Shown here: positions 50,715 through 59,525 of the stretch, piece after piece | Layout of the letters: every line of letters starts with the position of its first letter | Position numbering within the stretch: position 1 is the first letter of the stretch | NCBI GenBank assembly: GCA_963820495.1 | Contig: CAWGAF010000002.1 | Coordinates: 930,001 to 994,000 of the forward strand | Length of the DNA: 64,000 nt | Direction of reading: 5' to 3' | DNA from: JBBIPA01 sp963820495 | Lineage (GTDB): Bacteria; Chloroflexota; Dehalococcoidia; GIF9; UBA5629 | The notes under the pieces: model-generated | Database searches by the model: none | What the model saw: only the letters and a program-made list of their open reading frames with translations | What the model was told of the DNA's origin: nothing | Program-made: the position numbers and the translations under genes

Positions 50715-50743
50715 GATAGTGTATTGCTGAGAAAGTTGATAAT

Positions 50744-51208
50744 ATGAAGAGTACACACGAGGTGCTGAAAGAAACCGGACTATCTTACCCGGTGCTTAAC
50801 CACCTTAAGGATTTGCGGATAATCCCCAAGCCCAAGCTTAAAGGACAAGGCCGCGGAAGAGGCGTAGTCGGTGTATTTGAGGATGATGTAATTGACATCA
50901 TCAACTGGGTAAAAGACCAGCGAGAAAAAGGCTTCACACTTCCACAGATTGCGGAAAAACGCAGAGATGAGTTTGCGGGAATAAAGGTACTGAACCCCAA
51001 AGAAGAATATTTGATCCCTATGACAGCCAACGCAGTGCTATCATATGTTAACGCCTATGGCGGCTTTCGTAGGTGGGTTCGGAAGCAGATCCAGCTGCAA
51101 ATGCCAGGATCTGAGTTTCACAGTGTGGAATTGGAGGTAACAAAGAAGGGAGGCAAGGAGTTCCTCAAGGTCAAGGAGATCAAAGTTAAGCCGGAGAAGG
51201 ACGTGTAG
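50744..51208 (+). CDS. MerR-like DNA-binding protein of the serine recombinase operon
   Basis: The protein is 154 aa. KSTHEVLKETGLSYPVLNHLKDLRIIPKPK resembles a MerR helix-turn-helix. FEDDVIDIINWVKDQREKGFTLPQIA is the second part of that fold. A basic middle and a beta-rich C-terminus follow. The next gene begins directly after the stop. By position it could be the directionality factor or repressor of the recombinase; this is inference. Confidence 0.75.
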   Translation: MKSTHEVLKETGLSYPVLNHLKDLRIIPKPKLKGQGRGRGVVGVFEDDVIDIINWVKDQREKGFTLPQIAEKRRDEFAGIKVLNPKEEYLIPMTANAVLSYVNAYGGFRRWVRKQIQLQMPGSEFHSVELEVTKKGGKEFLKVKEIKVKPEKDV

Positions 51209-51547
51209 ATGGACAAAGCGGTAGAGAAGGCTATCAGGGATGTTGTTCACATGCCGGAGGGTGAGGTCTTGAGGGTCTGGAGCCTCCCGGGTATTGTCGA
51301 CTGTCCACTTGCCCAACAGGGCCGTGAGGTTGCCAATTGTCCCCTGGGATTTGACCACCGAGCAGTTCCGAGTCAGCCCGAACCCTGGATGAGAGGGTTG
51401 TGTGAAGATGACAGCTGGAAACAGCGATGGAGGCAGATTCTAACACAGTGCGAGTTATGCCGAGGTGAACCGAGGCTTTCCGACGATGAGGCGCAGCGCC
51501 TGCAGGGGATTCAGGAGTCACTGTTCAGGAGGAGGGAGACCACATGA
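51209..51547 (+). CDS. small Cys-containing protein between regulator and recombinase
   Basis: The protein is 112 aa; its ATG follows the upstream stop with no gap and its stop overlaps the recombinase start (ATGA). Cys residues in IVDCPLAQQG, VANCPLGF, RGLCEDD and TQCELCRGEP (five or six in total) suggest a metal site. I do not recognise the family. Tight coupling on both sides indicates a recombinase accessory protein. Confidence 0.7.
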   Translation: MDKAVEKAIRDVVHMPEGEVLRVWSLPGIVDCPLAQQGREVANCPLGFDHRAVPSQPEPWMRGLCEDDSWKQRWRQILTQCELCRGEPRLSDDEAQRLQGIQESLFRRRETT

Positions 51548-53430
51548 AACATGATAAAGAGACAGAGGTTATGAGCCAAGATCAGTTGGATGGTTATATC
51601 GACGAAGCAGCAAGGGCAGCAGGGTATAAGGAGTGCTTTGGCATCAAAAGCTGTGACCTTATGAAGCCTACCTGGTGGGCCGCTTACGTCCGGCAGAGCC
51701 TAGAGGAGCAGGCGCAAAACAATCGCATACCTGAGTATCTGCTTACCTGCGCACGCATGGCGAAGCAGAGAGCCGTAATCGTGCCGCGGGAATATATTGT
51801 TGTTGACCATGAGAGCAGCGAATACCTTGACCGGAAAAATATGGCGTTCCTCAGGAAGGAGTTAATAGCCAAGCGTAAGATTCAGGGAGTGCTGATACCT
51901 TTGCAAGGACGGCTCACAATGGATCCGAGACAGCAGATTATCTTCGAGAGGGAATGCACGTACTATGGTGTGGAGTTTGTCTTCGGCGATGTGCCCAGCG
52001 GAGCGGATTGGGCCAGTAGCACCAGCCGCCTGATCATGGCTCAGGCCAACGCTCTCAGGGTCAAAACAAACAGAGACAGCGCCAGGGCAGGCAACATAGG
52101 AAGGGTACTCAAAGGCATGGTGCCGGCAAGCCGCGCCGCTTACGGTTATCGCTACAAGGCAGACAGGGAGATAGCCCCTTACGGCAAGGTCATCATCAAG
52201 TGGGCCTGGTGGGAACTTGAGGGGCTTGGTCCTGATGGTCAACTCCTCTATGAGAGTCCAGCCTGGATTGTGATTCAGATCTTCACCTGGGTTGGTACTG
52301 AAGGACGCAGCCTCTTCTGGGTGGCCAACAAACTGAATGACATGAAAATCAAAGCCCCAGATGGTGGCAAATGGTCGCCGGCTAGTGTTTCTGCCATCGT
52401 CCGTCATCACTGTTACACAGGGACTCACTATTATAATGCCAATGCCAGAGTGCTAAATCCCGAGAGACCTCTCGCTGACATCACTGCAGAGATCAAGAGG
52501 ACCCTTCTAAGGCCTAAACCCAAGGATGATCGGGTAGAATTCAAAGTTCCAGCCCTAGTGAGTGAAGAACTATGGCAAAAAGCTAACGCTACTATTGCAC
52601 AACGGGCCAGGGGAAGAGGCAAGCAGGGGAAGACAATCCAGGCCTTGCTTCGCAATCGCATATATTGCCCCAGGTGTGTTAAGCCGATGGTGGTTAGGCG
52701 TGCGGGCCACCTGAATGGTGTCTACTACCACTGCTCCAGATACTTCAAGTCTTGGGTTGAGAACCCCTGCAATTACAGAAAATTTGTCCCTGGTGCCTGG
52801 GATCAGCTAGTTTGGCAGGATATTTGCTCGTGGCTTAGGACTGATTCCTTGGTTGAGCAACAGCTTTCCTCGGAGCAATTGCAGGACGAGAACATGGAAA
52901 AGCTAATCAGACTTCAGGTGCTGAAGATATCGCAGGCGGAGGCCAGAATTACTAAGGTTCAAGAGGGCTTCGAGGGTGGCCTTTACAACTTAGACGAAGC
53001 CAAGAGACGGATTGACGAACACCGGGCAACCACAGCCAAATCGCAAAGAGAGATTCAACGACTCAGAGAAAGAGTGAAGGACTCGGTTTCTTGTACCACT
53101 GACTTTGAGGCGCTGAGAGAAGAATTGAAGGTACTGCGGGACAGGAATCTGGATGAGGCCACCTTTGAGGAGAAGTTAGACATCGTGTCCAAGCTAGGAA
53201 TTGCGGTTCATCCTTCCGAAGAGCTAAAGTCGATGAGAGTGATTTGCCAGCTGAACTTCGAGCATCTGCAAGCCAATGAGCGAACTGGGCGAATGGATTC
53301 AAGCGAAATAAAAACTAATGGGGACAGTGAGTCAGCGACCGAGTGCCGAAAACTTATGTTTGGTAGGCCGTACAGGAATCGAACCTGTGACACCCTGATT
53401 AAAAGTCAGGTGCTCTACCAACTGAGCTAA
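51544..53430 (+). CDS. large serine recombinase (site-specific integrase)
   Basis: The protein is 628 aa. The resolvase-type catalytic domain (about 35-180) has the nucleophile Ser in AAYVRQSLEEQAQ, and Arg in LIPLQGRLTMDPRQ fits the active site. The recombinase domain (about 190-320) is followed by a zinc ribbon, YCPRCVKPMVVRR and YHCSRYFKSW. A coiled coil (about 440-560) completes the layout of large serine integrases. The last 23 codons are the antisense of tRNA-Lys (GRPYRNRTCDTLIKS), so the C-terminus is set by the insertion site. It is co-transcribed with the two genes before it. Confidence 0.92.
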   Translation: MKHDKETEVMSQDQLDGYIDEAARAAGYKECFGIKSCDLMKPTWWAAYVRQSLEEQAQNNRIPEYLLTCARMAKQRAVIVPREYIVVDHESSEYLDRKNMAFLRKELIAKRKIQGVLIPLQGRLTMDPRQQIIFERECTYYGVEFVFGDVPSGADWASSTSRLIMAQANALRVKTNRDSARAGNIGRVLKGMVPASRAAYGYRYKADREIAPYGKVIIKWAWWELEGLGPDGQLLYESPAWIVIQIFTWVGTEGRSLFWVANKLNDMKIKAPDGGKWSPASVSAIVRHHCYTGTHYYNANARVLNPERPLADITAEIKRTLLRPKPKDDRVEFKVPALVSEELWQKANATIAQRARGRGKQGKTIQALLRNRIYCPRCVKPMVVRRAGHLNGVYYHCSRYFKSWVENPCNYRKFVPGAWDQLVWQDICSWLRTDSLVEQQLSSEQLQDENMEKLIRLQVLKISQAEARITKVQEGFEGGLYNLDEAKRRIDEHRATTAKSQREIQRLRERVKDSVSCTTDFEALREELKVLRDRNLDEATFEEKLDIVSKLGIAVHPSEELKSMRVICQLNFEHLQANERTGRMDSSEIKTNGDSESATECRKLMFGRPYRNRTCDTLIKSQVLYQLS

Positions 53431-53436
53431 CGGCCC
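53361..53436 (-). tRNA. tRNA-Lys (anticodon TTT), intact
   Basis: 76 nt including an encoded CCA. The acceptor GGGCCGT/ACGGCCT has one G-T pair, the D-arm is GCTCAGTTGGTAGAGC, the anticodon loop is CTTTTAA and the T-arm is CAGGTTCGATTCCTG. The 3' 46 bases recur at 12773-12818, marking it as the island's attachment site. The serine recombinase gene overlaps it on the other strand. Confidence 0.95.
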
Positions 53437-53531
53437 ATTTACTGGCGGAACTATTTATTATAAGCCCATTACAATGGAATTTAGAAGTAGTAATCTCATC
53501 ATGAAGGCAATGGTATATACTTTACATAATA

Positions 53532-53807
53532 TTATTGTTGGGAAGATAACAGCGTATAAATATGTTGGGCTAATGCGGGATGAATATCGCAGATAAAATC
53601 ATCACCCTTTGCTTCCACAGAGAAAGTCACTCTGCCTGGTCTTGCAGTTGAGTTGCCAAACTTGCTCAAGCCAGTTTCATCCCAGGGCATATCCTTGCCT
53701 ACAATTTCCAATAAGCCTCGTACGTCACTTGGTCTTTCCAAAATAACTTCAAATGGGAGTTTCTTAGCCAGTTTGTTAAGTTGGTCAATACTGAGTTTTA
53801 TTCGCAT
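53532..53807 (-). CDS. hypothetical 91-aa protein
   Basis: GAGGG five bases before the ATG. The sequence is mixed alpha/beta (KLPFEVILERPSDVRGLLEIVG, then RPGRVTFSVEAKGDDFICD). No known motif. It lies between the two tRNA genes on the same strand. Composition and ribosome-binding site support a real gene. Confidence 0.6.
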   Translation of the reverse strand: MRIKLSIDQLNKLAKKLPFEVILERPSDVRGLLEIVGKDMPWDETGLSKFGNSTARPGRVTFSVEAKGDDFICDIHPALAQHIYTLLSSQQ

Positions 53808-53956
53808 GAACGCCCTCTATTTTTAATTACCTTCCAGAATGTTTTTGGAATCTCTGGCTTCCAGCTTATACTAAAATGCTCTCTGTCCCAAGTAATTCCT
53901 CAGAAATGTTTGGTGATTATAAAACGATAATGCCTCACTGTCAAACACAAAATGTA

Positions 53957-54031
53957 TGGAGCGGGTGAGGAGATTCGAACTCCCGACGCCTTGCTTGGGA
54001 AGCAAGCACTCTGCCACTGAGTTACACCCGC
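53957..54031 (-). tRNA. tRNA-Gly (anticodon CCC)
   Basis: 75 nt with encoded CCA. The acceptor GCGGGTG/CACCCGC is perfect, the anticodon stem is CTTGC/GCAAG with loop TTCCCAA, and the T-arm is GGGAGTTCGAATCTCC. Confidence 0.93.
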
Positions 54032-54102
54032 TAGGATAGTATTCATTTTAACCCAGAAGCTACCGATTGTAAACAATCCGCAATCCTTGATGCAAGTCAA
54101 TT

Positions 54103-54131
54103 TTGAATAATAGACTTCTACAAGTTATAAT
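54103..54131 (+). promoter_or_regulatory. promoter of aspS
   Basis: TTGAAT (54103-54108), 17 bp, TATAAT (54126-54131). The longest open frame starts at this same TTG, which rules it out as the start codon. Confidence 0.8.
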
Positions 54132-54156
54132 CTCCAAACAAAGTCAGGAGATTCCT

Positions 54157-55968
54157 TTGCTAAAGAGCCATAGCTGCGGAGAATTAGGGAAAGAACATAT
54201 CGGGCAAAAAGTTGCCTTAGCCGGCTGGGTTCACCGTCGCCGTGACCACGGGGGCCTGGTGTTTATTGACCTGAGGGATATTGAAGGTATTACTCAGGTA
54301 GTTTTCAATCCTGAAATAGCTAAAAAAGCACATGAGATTGCCAACGAACTACGGAATGAATATGTGCTAAAGGTGACTGGAGAAGTTGCCCAACGCCCGC
54401 CTGGAACTGAGAATCAAAAGCTGAATACTGGCGAAATAGAGGTTATCGTCATTGATGCCGAGATTCTTAATATTTCAAAAACACCTCCGTTCTATATTAA
54501 TGAGGATGTAGAGGTAGAAGAAAACTTACTACTAAAATATCGTTATTTATATTTAAGAAGATCACGAATAAAGGATAATATCATCCTGCGACATAAGGTA
54601 ATAAAGTTTATGCGTGACTTTCTTGATGCTAAGGGCTTTATCGAGATAGAGACACCCATTTTGATAAAAAGTACTCCTGAAGGGGCAAGGGATTATCTGG
54701 TACCCAGCCGAATTCAACCTGGCAAATTCTACGCTCTGCCCCAATCCCCACAACAATTGAAGCAGCTGTTAATGGTAGCTGGTTTTGAAAAATACTACCA
54801 GATAGCCCGTTGCTTCCGTGATGAAGACTCAAGATCTGACCGCCAGCCAGAATTTACTCAACTTGATATGGAAATGAGCTTCGTGAATGAAGAGGATATA
54901 CTCTGTCTTCTTGAAGAGTTATTTACGTCGCTGGTAGAAAAAGTTAAGCCAGAAATGCGGGTGCTTAAACCTTTTCCCAGATTATCCTATGCCGAAGCAA
55001 TGGAGCGATATGGTACCGATAAACCTGATATACGTTTTGGACTTGAAGTAAGAGATTTAAGTGACATTGTCTCCGACTCTAATTTCACTGTATTTCGTTC
55101 TGCTATTCAGAGTGGTGGTAGGGTGAAGGGGATATGTTTGCCCGGCTGTGCCAGCTATTCTAATAAGCAAATCGAAGAATTGACCGAAGTAGCCAAAAGT
55201 CTCGGAGCTAAGGGCTTGATAACAATAGCATTATCTTCGGATTGCGGTGAAAATCTGGAACATTTGACCATTGATAAAGTTAAATCAATCGCTGCCAAAT
55301 ACTTGGCAGTTGAGCAATTAAAGTATATGGCCCAGAGGTTCGAGGCTGGACCTGGTGATCTTATATTAATCGTGGCTGGAGAGCTCAAAACGGTAAATAA
55401 AGTATTGAGCGAACTGCGTCAAGAGATGGGACTCCGCCTTAATTTGATAGATCATAACTTACTGGCATTCACATTTGTGGTTGATTTTCCATTATTGAAT
55501 TGGAATACAGAAACAGAACTATGGGAGCCTATGCACCATCCCTTTACAGCACCTCATGAAGAAGACATACCACTACTGGATAAAGAACCATCTAAAGTAC
55601 GCGCACGTCACTATGACATTGTTTGCAATGGGTGTGAAATATCCAGTGGTAGCATCAGAATCCATAATCGCCAGCTTCAGGAAAAAATATTTAGTTTGCT
55701 CGGCTATTCCCATGAGGAGGCTGAGAAGCGTTTCGGGCAGCTTCTAGAAGCATTTGAATATGGAGCGCCCCCTCATGGGGGTATTGCGCCAGGAATAGAC
55801 CGTTTAGTAATGTTACTGGCAGGAGAGAAGAGCATTAGAGAAGTGATTGCTTTCCCTAAGAATCAGAATGCTGTGGATGTTATGAGCGATGCCCCATCTA
55901 CTGTATCTAAACAGCAGCTTGATGAGTTGCACTTGAGAATAAAGGAAGGAAAAGTCGCACAAATTTAG
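54157..55968 (+). CDS. aspS: aspartate-tRNA ligase
   Basis: The start is set at TTG 54157, where AGGAG sits at 54146-54150 and the predicted protein begins LLKSHSCGELG as in family members. The 603-aa product has the N-terminal OB fold (VALAGWVHRRRDHGGLVFIDLRD), motif 2 (ARCFRDEDSRSDRQPEFTQLD), the bacterial GAD insert, and motif 3 (GIAPGIDRLVMLLAG). It charges tRNA-Asp. AspRS without a linked glutamine enzyme may be of the non-discriminating type, but this cannot be read here. Its promoter is at 54103-54131. Confidence 0.95.
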   Translation: MLKSHSCGELGKEHIGQKVALAGWVHRRRDHGGLVFIDLRDIEGITQVVFNPEIAKKAHEIANELRNEYVLKVTGEVAQRPPGTENQKLNTGEIEVIVIDAEILNISKTPPFYINEDVEVEENLLLKYRYLYLRRSRIKDNIILRHKVIKFMRDFLDAKGFIEIETPILIKSTPEGARDYLVPSRIQPGKFYALPQSPQQLKQLLMVAGFEKYYQIARCFRDEDSRSDRQPEFTQLDMEMSFVNEEDILCLLEELFTSLVEKVKPEMRVLKPFPRLSYAEAMERYGTDKPDIRFGLEVRDLSDIVSDSNFTVFRSAIQSGGRVKGICLPGCASYSNKQIEELTEVAKSLGAKGLITIALSSDCGENLEHLTIDKVKSIAAKYLAVEQLKYMAQRFEAGPGDLILIVAGELKTVNKVLSELRQEMGLRLNLIDHNLLAFTFVVDFPLLNWNTETELWEPMHHPFTAPHEEDIPLLDKEPSKVRARHYDIVCNGCEISSGSIRIHNRQLQEKIFSLLGYSHEEAEKRFGQLLEAFEYGAPPHGGIAPGIDRLVMLLAGEKSIREVIAFPKNQNAVDVMSDAPSTVSKQQLDELHLRIKEGKVAQI

Positions 55969-55978
55969 GCTGAAGATA

Positions 55979-56006
55979 TTGGGCATCGAATAATAAATGT
56001 TATAAT
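55979..56006 (+). promoter_or_regulatory. promoter of tig-clpP
   Basis: TTGGGC (55979-55984), 16 bp, TATAAT (56001-56006), starting 10 bp after the aspS stop. Confidence 0.6.
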
Positions 56007-56024
56007 AATGGACGGGTTAAGGAT

Positions 56025-57305
56025 ATGAAAGTATCGTCAGAACAAATTGAGAATAGTCAAGTATCACTTAATGTGGAAATGGAGATTGTTGAGGTAGAAG
56101 AGTATTTGGATAAAGCCTATAACCGTCTTGTTGGTAAGGTTAAGATCCCTGGATTTCGCAAAGGCAAAACGCCACGCCCCATTTTAGAGCGTCATATCGG
56201 AAAGGATGCTCTTTTTCAGGAGGCATTGGACCATTTGATTCCAGATGCCTATCAAAAAGCTCTGAGCGAGCAGAAAATCGAGCCAATCTCCCGACCTGAA
56301 ATCAGTATTATTAATACTGAACCACTAATTTTTAAAGCTATTGTACCAGTGTTACCTACAATCAAGCTCGGCGATTATAAAGGGATAAGGGTAGAATCTA
56401 AGCCAGTAGAAGTTAGTGAAAAAGAGGTAGAAGCAGCTATTGAGCAATTTCGCCTCCAGCAGGCAATTCTAGTTCCGGTAGATCGTCCTGCAAAAATGGG
56501 TGACGCTTTAACTATGGACATAGAGGGTGAAAGCGAAGGGAAGCCATTTCCAATCCGCAAAGATCTTGTCTATGAACTGGTCAAAGAATCTCCATTACCT
56601 CTACCTGGATTTACTGAGAGACTTGAGGGTGTAGTTAAGGGCGAAGAAAGAAGTTTCGTGTTATCCTATCCTGCTGATTATAAAATACCTGAGCTGGCCA
56701 GCAAGGACTATGATTTTAAAGTTAAAGTGAACGAGGTAAAAGAGCAAAAACTGCCTGATGTTGATGATGAATTTGCTAAGGCTGTAGGCGTTGATGATCT
56801 GGTTAAGCTGAGAGAGCAAATATTAAGTAGGTTAAAGATTAAAGCTGAAGAGATAGAGCGAGCGGAATTTGAGCAGAAGATAATCGATGCTGCTGTTGAA
56901 CTTAGTGAAGTTGAATATCCTCCGATATTAACAGAAAATGAAATAGACCGGTTGGTGAATGAGGAGTGTCGGAGGTTTACTGATGGAATCAAAGGACTAG
57001 AAAACTACCTGAAAAGCGTTAACAAGACAATGGATGCCCATCGTGAAGAGTTGCGTCCAGTAGCTAGTCGGCGTGTGATTCGTTCACTGGTCCTTGAGAA
57101 AATAGCTGAGGAGGAGAAGATAGAGGTCAGCACTTCAGAAATCGATGAAGAAATTGAAAAAATGGCGAAGGATGCTGATAAGCAGGCTGAAGAGGTACGC
57201 AAGTTATTCAATTTACCACAGGCTCGGCAGTCTATAGAGCAGTTCCTAATCAGTCGAAAAACTATGGAGCGGCTGAAGCAAATAGCCAGTGGCTCCGCAG
57301 AATAA
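56025..57305 (+). CDS. tig: trigger factor (ribosome-associated chaperone and prolyl isomerase)
   Basis: The protein is 426 aa. The N-terminal ribosome-binding motif is KVKIPGFRKGKTPRPILE. The FKBP-like domain (about 150-235) includes DALTMDIEGESEGKPF and FVLSYPADYKI. The long helical C-terminal arms include KLREQILSRLKIKAEE and LVLEKIAEEEKIEVS. TTAAGG lies before ATG. It binds nascent chains at the ribosome exit. clpP follows after 26 bp, a common order, so they are probably one operon. Confidence 0.94.
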   Translation: MKVSSEQIENSQVSLNVEMEIVEVEEYLDKAYNRLVGKVKIPGFRKGKTPRPILERHIGKDALFQEALDHLIPDAYQKALSEQKIEPISRPEISIINTEPLIFKAIVPVLPTIKLGDYKGIRVESKPVEVSEKEVEAAIEQFRLQQAILVPVDRPAKMGDALTMDIEGESEGKPFPIRKDLVYELVKESPLPLPGFTERLEGVVKGEERSFVLSYPADYKIPELASKDYDFKVKVNEVKEQKLPDVDDEFAKAVGVDDLVKLREQILSRLKIKAEEIERAEFEQKIIDAAVELSEVEYPPILTENEIDRLVNEECRRFTDGIKGLENYLKSVNKTMDAHREELRPVASRRVIRSLVLEKIAEEEKIEVSTSEIDEEIEKMAKDADKQAEEVRKLFNLPQARQSIEQFLISRKTMERLKQIASGSAE

Positions 57306-57331
57306 GTGAAACATCATGGAGGAGATAGAAG

Positions 57332-57952
57332 ATGGAAAAATTGCCTCAAAATGTAATTCCAATGGTGATCGAGAGCGGTTCACGAGGAGAGCGAGCTTTC
57401 GACATTTACTCACTGCTTTTGAAAGAGCGCATTGTATTTCTGGGAACACCTATAAATGACCAGGTAGCCAATCTCATTATTGCCCAACTTTTATTTCTGG
57501 CACGAGAGGATGCAGATAAGGATATAAATCTTTATATTAATAGTCCTGGTGGTGTGATCAGTGCTGGGTTGGCGATTTATGATACTTTACAAATCATCCA
57601 GCCCGAGGTATCCACAATTTGTTTAGGTATGGCTGCTAGTATGGCAACTGTAATTCTTTGTGCTGGAGCTAGAGGCAAGCGGTATGCATTACCCAACTCT
57701 ACTATTCATCTTCACCAAGCGGTTGGCGGTGCTCAGGGACAGGCAGCTGATATAGAAATTGCTGCACGAGAAATTATGAGGTTGCAGGAGAAGATTCGCG
57801 GTATTCTGGTTAAGCATACTGGTCAGGCAATGGAAAAGATTGCTCATGATACCGACCGCGATTTCTACCTAACACCCGAACAAGCGGTCGAATATGGTAT
57901 AGTTGACGATATTCTTACTGGACCAGCGAAAGAGAAAAAGGAATCGAAATAG
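57332..57952 (+). CDS. clpP: ATP-dependent Clp protease proteolytic subunit
   Basis: The protein is 206 aa. YINSPGGVISAGLAIYDT, the catalytic Ser in CLGMAASMATVIL, the His in STIHLHQAVGG and the Asp in HDTDRDFYLT are all present. GGAGGAGA precedes the ATG. It forms the 14-subunit protease barrel with ClpX or ClpC. No clpX follows; the next genes are on the other strand. Confidence 0.96.
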   Translation: MEKLPQNVIPMVIESGSRGERAFDIYSLLLKERIVFLGTPINDQVANLIIAQLLFLAREDADKDINLYINSPGGVISAGLAIYDTLQIIQPEVSTICLGMAASMATVILCAGARGKRYALPNSTIHLHQAVGGAQGQAADIEIAAREIMRLQEKIRGILVKHTGQAMEKIAHDTDRDFYLTPEQAVEYGIVDDILTGPAKEKKESK

Positions 57953-57958
57953 AAAAGT

Positions 57959-58457
57959 TCATAATTTTTGTCCCAAGCATTCATAATATGTTTGGGACAA
58001 TTGATTTAAAGAGGGAAGGCCTTTTCTAGCACCGATATCACTAATGGTAAATCGTGCCATAATCTCCCCGAGGAGTCTACATTCTTCAATTGTTTTGCTC
58101 TTGATTAAACCAAAGATGAAACCAGCGGCAAAAGCATCCCCAGCCCCAGTCGTGTCTAGCTTTGGGATGGGTGTATTCTCTATTTGTTTTACTTTATACT
58201 CATCTTCCTTATTGCAAACGTAACAAATAATATTGGCGTTGCCCATAGTTAAACTACTGCCTAGAGTTATGACTATGGTATCACAGCCTATAGCCAAACA
58301 TTCTCGAGCTCCAGCCATAAAGAGTATTTGCTGCTGATCCGCCTGGCGCTGAAATATAGCCTGTCACCAGCCGCTCGCCATCTGAAACAGTTCTGTCAAT
58401 TTCATAAAGGTGGTCCATATTCAGGGCTCCAAAGCCTACAACATCAATATTGGACAT
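57959..58457 (-). pseudogene. PfkB-family sugar/nucleoside kinase with a large internal deletion
   Basis: The ATG at 58457 opens SNIDVVGFGALNMDHLYEID, then SAPGGSAANTLYGW, the normal N-terminus with the GG-AN substrate motif. The frame then shifts at about 58319 and only the C-terminal part remains: ECLAIGCDTIVITLGS, then KLDTTGAGDAFAAGF with the catalytic Asp of DTTGAGD. Roughly half of a 310-residue kinase, the middle, is missing. The ATG of a C-terminal fragment at 58318 is internal and not a real start. It lies 6 bp after the HAD gene in the same direction. Confidence 0.8.
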
Positions 58458-58463
58458 GACAAT

Positions 58464-59450
58464 TTAGCCCATCTTGGCTGCCTCCTCTCTGACAATGCGA
58501 CGGATTCGCTTATGAACCTCAAGATGAGCGGTAATATCTGCCTTACCAGCTATCCAGTGGAAATAATCTCTATTATCGCTTCTGCCAATTTTTCCCTTTT
58601 TTCTGACCAGTTGTTCAACAGCAGGGCGTTTACCCTGTTCCCAGGCTTCTACGATAGGCCAGAGGTCGTCGAGGTTTGTCGATGCTAATCCTATAGTAGC
58701 ATAGGGAAGGGCATACTCACTGGCATTGAAGGCAATTGACAAGCCTCCGGCCTTATCCACTGCCTGTAGCATCTTAAAATCGGTAATGCTATCTCCGATT
58801 ACTATCCACTGTGACAGAGGCTCATTCTGAACTTGAGCAAAGCGCTCCAGAGCTTCTACCTTGCGTTTACCGCCAACTGGACTTACCTGTTTCAAAATCA
58901 GATCAAAACTAGTTTTGGGTAATGTTTCCCAGTAAAATTGATCAAGGCTTTTCTTTATCCATTCGTCATCTGCAGGGTAGGTGCTTAAAATTTGTTTTTC
59001 GATTGTATCTAGGTAATGAAAATCATCTTTACATAATTTTGTAGAAATTTCATCCAGGGGGAAATAGGTGCAGGCAACATTCTGGGAAAAGATATTCAAT
59101 CTCTGGGTTATACGTAAAGCATATTGTTTATAGCTGGTGCTGATGCAGAACACATTCCAATCATGGCGATTAAGTCGAAAGACAAGTTGGCTAGCCCCAT
59201 CAGTTAGAGTTGCTTTTCTAGCTAAAGTGACAATATCTTCCTCTTTTATTTTGTGGTATGCTAGAAAAGGAGCAATAAGTGCCAGGGTATCACCTGGTTC
59301 ATAATCGATTCTGTTCTCTAATGCCAGTAAATCATCATAACGCCTAATAATTTCAAAAATCTTATCTCCATCAGGAAATAGCTTCATCAAATTGTAGGCA
59401 TAATCCTGCGGAGACAGTGGGCCTTCAAGATCAAAGCAAATAACCTTCAT
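58464..59450 (-). CDS. HAD-superfamily hydrolase (EhaR-like)
   Basis: The protein is 328 aa. Motif I is ICFDLEGPLSPQDYA (nucleophile Asp; the second Asp is replaced by the GPLS form seen in archaeal EhaR-type HADs). Motif II is in VFCISTSYKQYAL, the Lys of motif III in GGKRKVEALE, and motif IV is VIGDSITDFKML. A large cap domain lies between motifs I and IV. It is probably a phosphatase with an unknown substrate. The PfkB remnant follows directly. Confidence 0.8.
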   Translation of the reverse strand: MKVICFDLEGPLSPQDYAYNLMKLFPDGDKIFEIIRRYDDLLALENRIDYEPGDTLALIAPFLAYHKIKEEDIVTLARKATLTDGASQLVFRLNRHDWNVFCISTSYKQYALRITQRLNIFSQNVACTYFPLDEISTKLCKDDFHYLDTIEKQILSTYPADDEWIKKSLDQFYWETLPKTSFDLILKQVSPVGGKRKVEALERFAQVQNEPLSQWIVIGDSITDFKMLQAVDKAGGLSIAFNASEYALPYATIGLASTNLDDLWPIVEAWEQGKRPAVEQLVRKKGKIGRSDNRDYFHWIAGKADITAHLEVHKRIRRIVREEAAKMG

Positions 59451-59525
59451 TTTTAATTTACCATTCTATTTACTTTGTGGCTGCTTCATCGCTGCCAGTA
59501 GAAAACCAACCGATAGTTAGCAATG

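Larger units (their letters stand above)
12773..53406. mobile_element. integrated genomic island at tRNA-Lys, about 40.6 kb
   Basis: The island is bounded by 46-bp direct repeats of the tRNA-Lys 3' end (12773-12818 and 53361-53406). It has recombinases at both inner ends: a tyrosine recombinase at 12949 and a serine recombinase at 51544. Its content is accessory: defence-like genes, repeats, a catabolic operon and lipoproteins. Genes to the right (aspS, tig, clpP, topA) are core. The left side is not clean chromosome, because another recombinase and an IS precede it. Tandem or nested insertions are therefore likely, and the block may be composite. Confidence 0.7.

Noticed and set aside
54103..54156. 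Upstream TTG as start of aspS
   Set aside because: That TTG is part of the -35 box of a good promoter, and the later TTG has an AGGAG at the right distance and matches the family N-terminus.
57962..58004. TTGTCCCAA/TTGGGACAA hairpin after clpP as a terminator
   Set aside because: The stem is good but no T-run follows on the plus strand, and it lies within the coding end of the minus-strand pseudogene.
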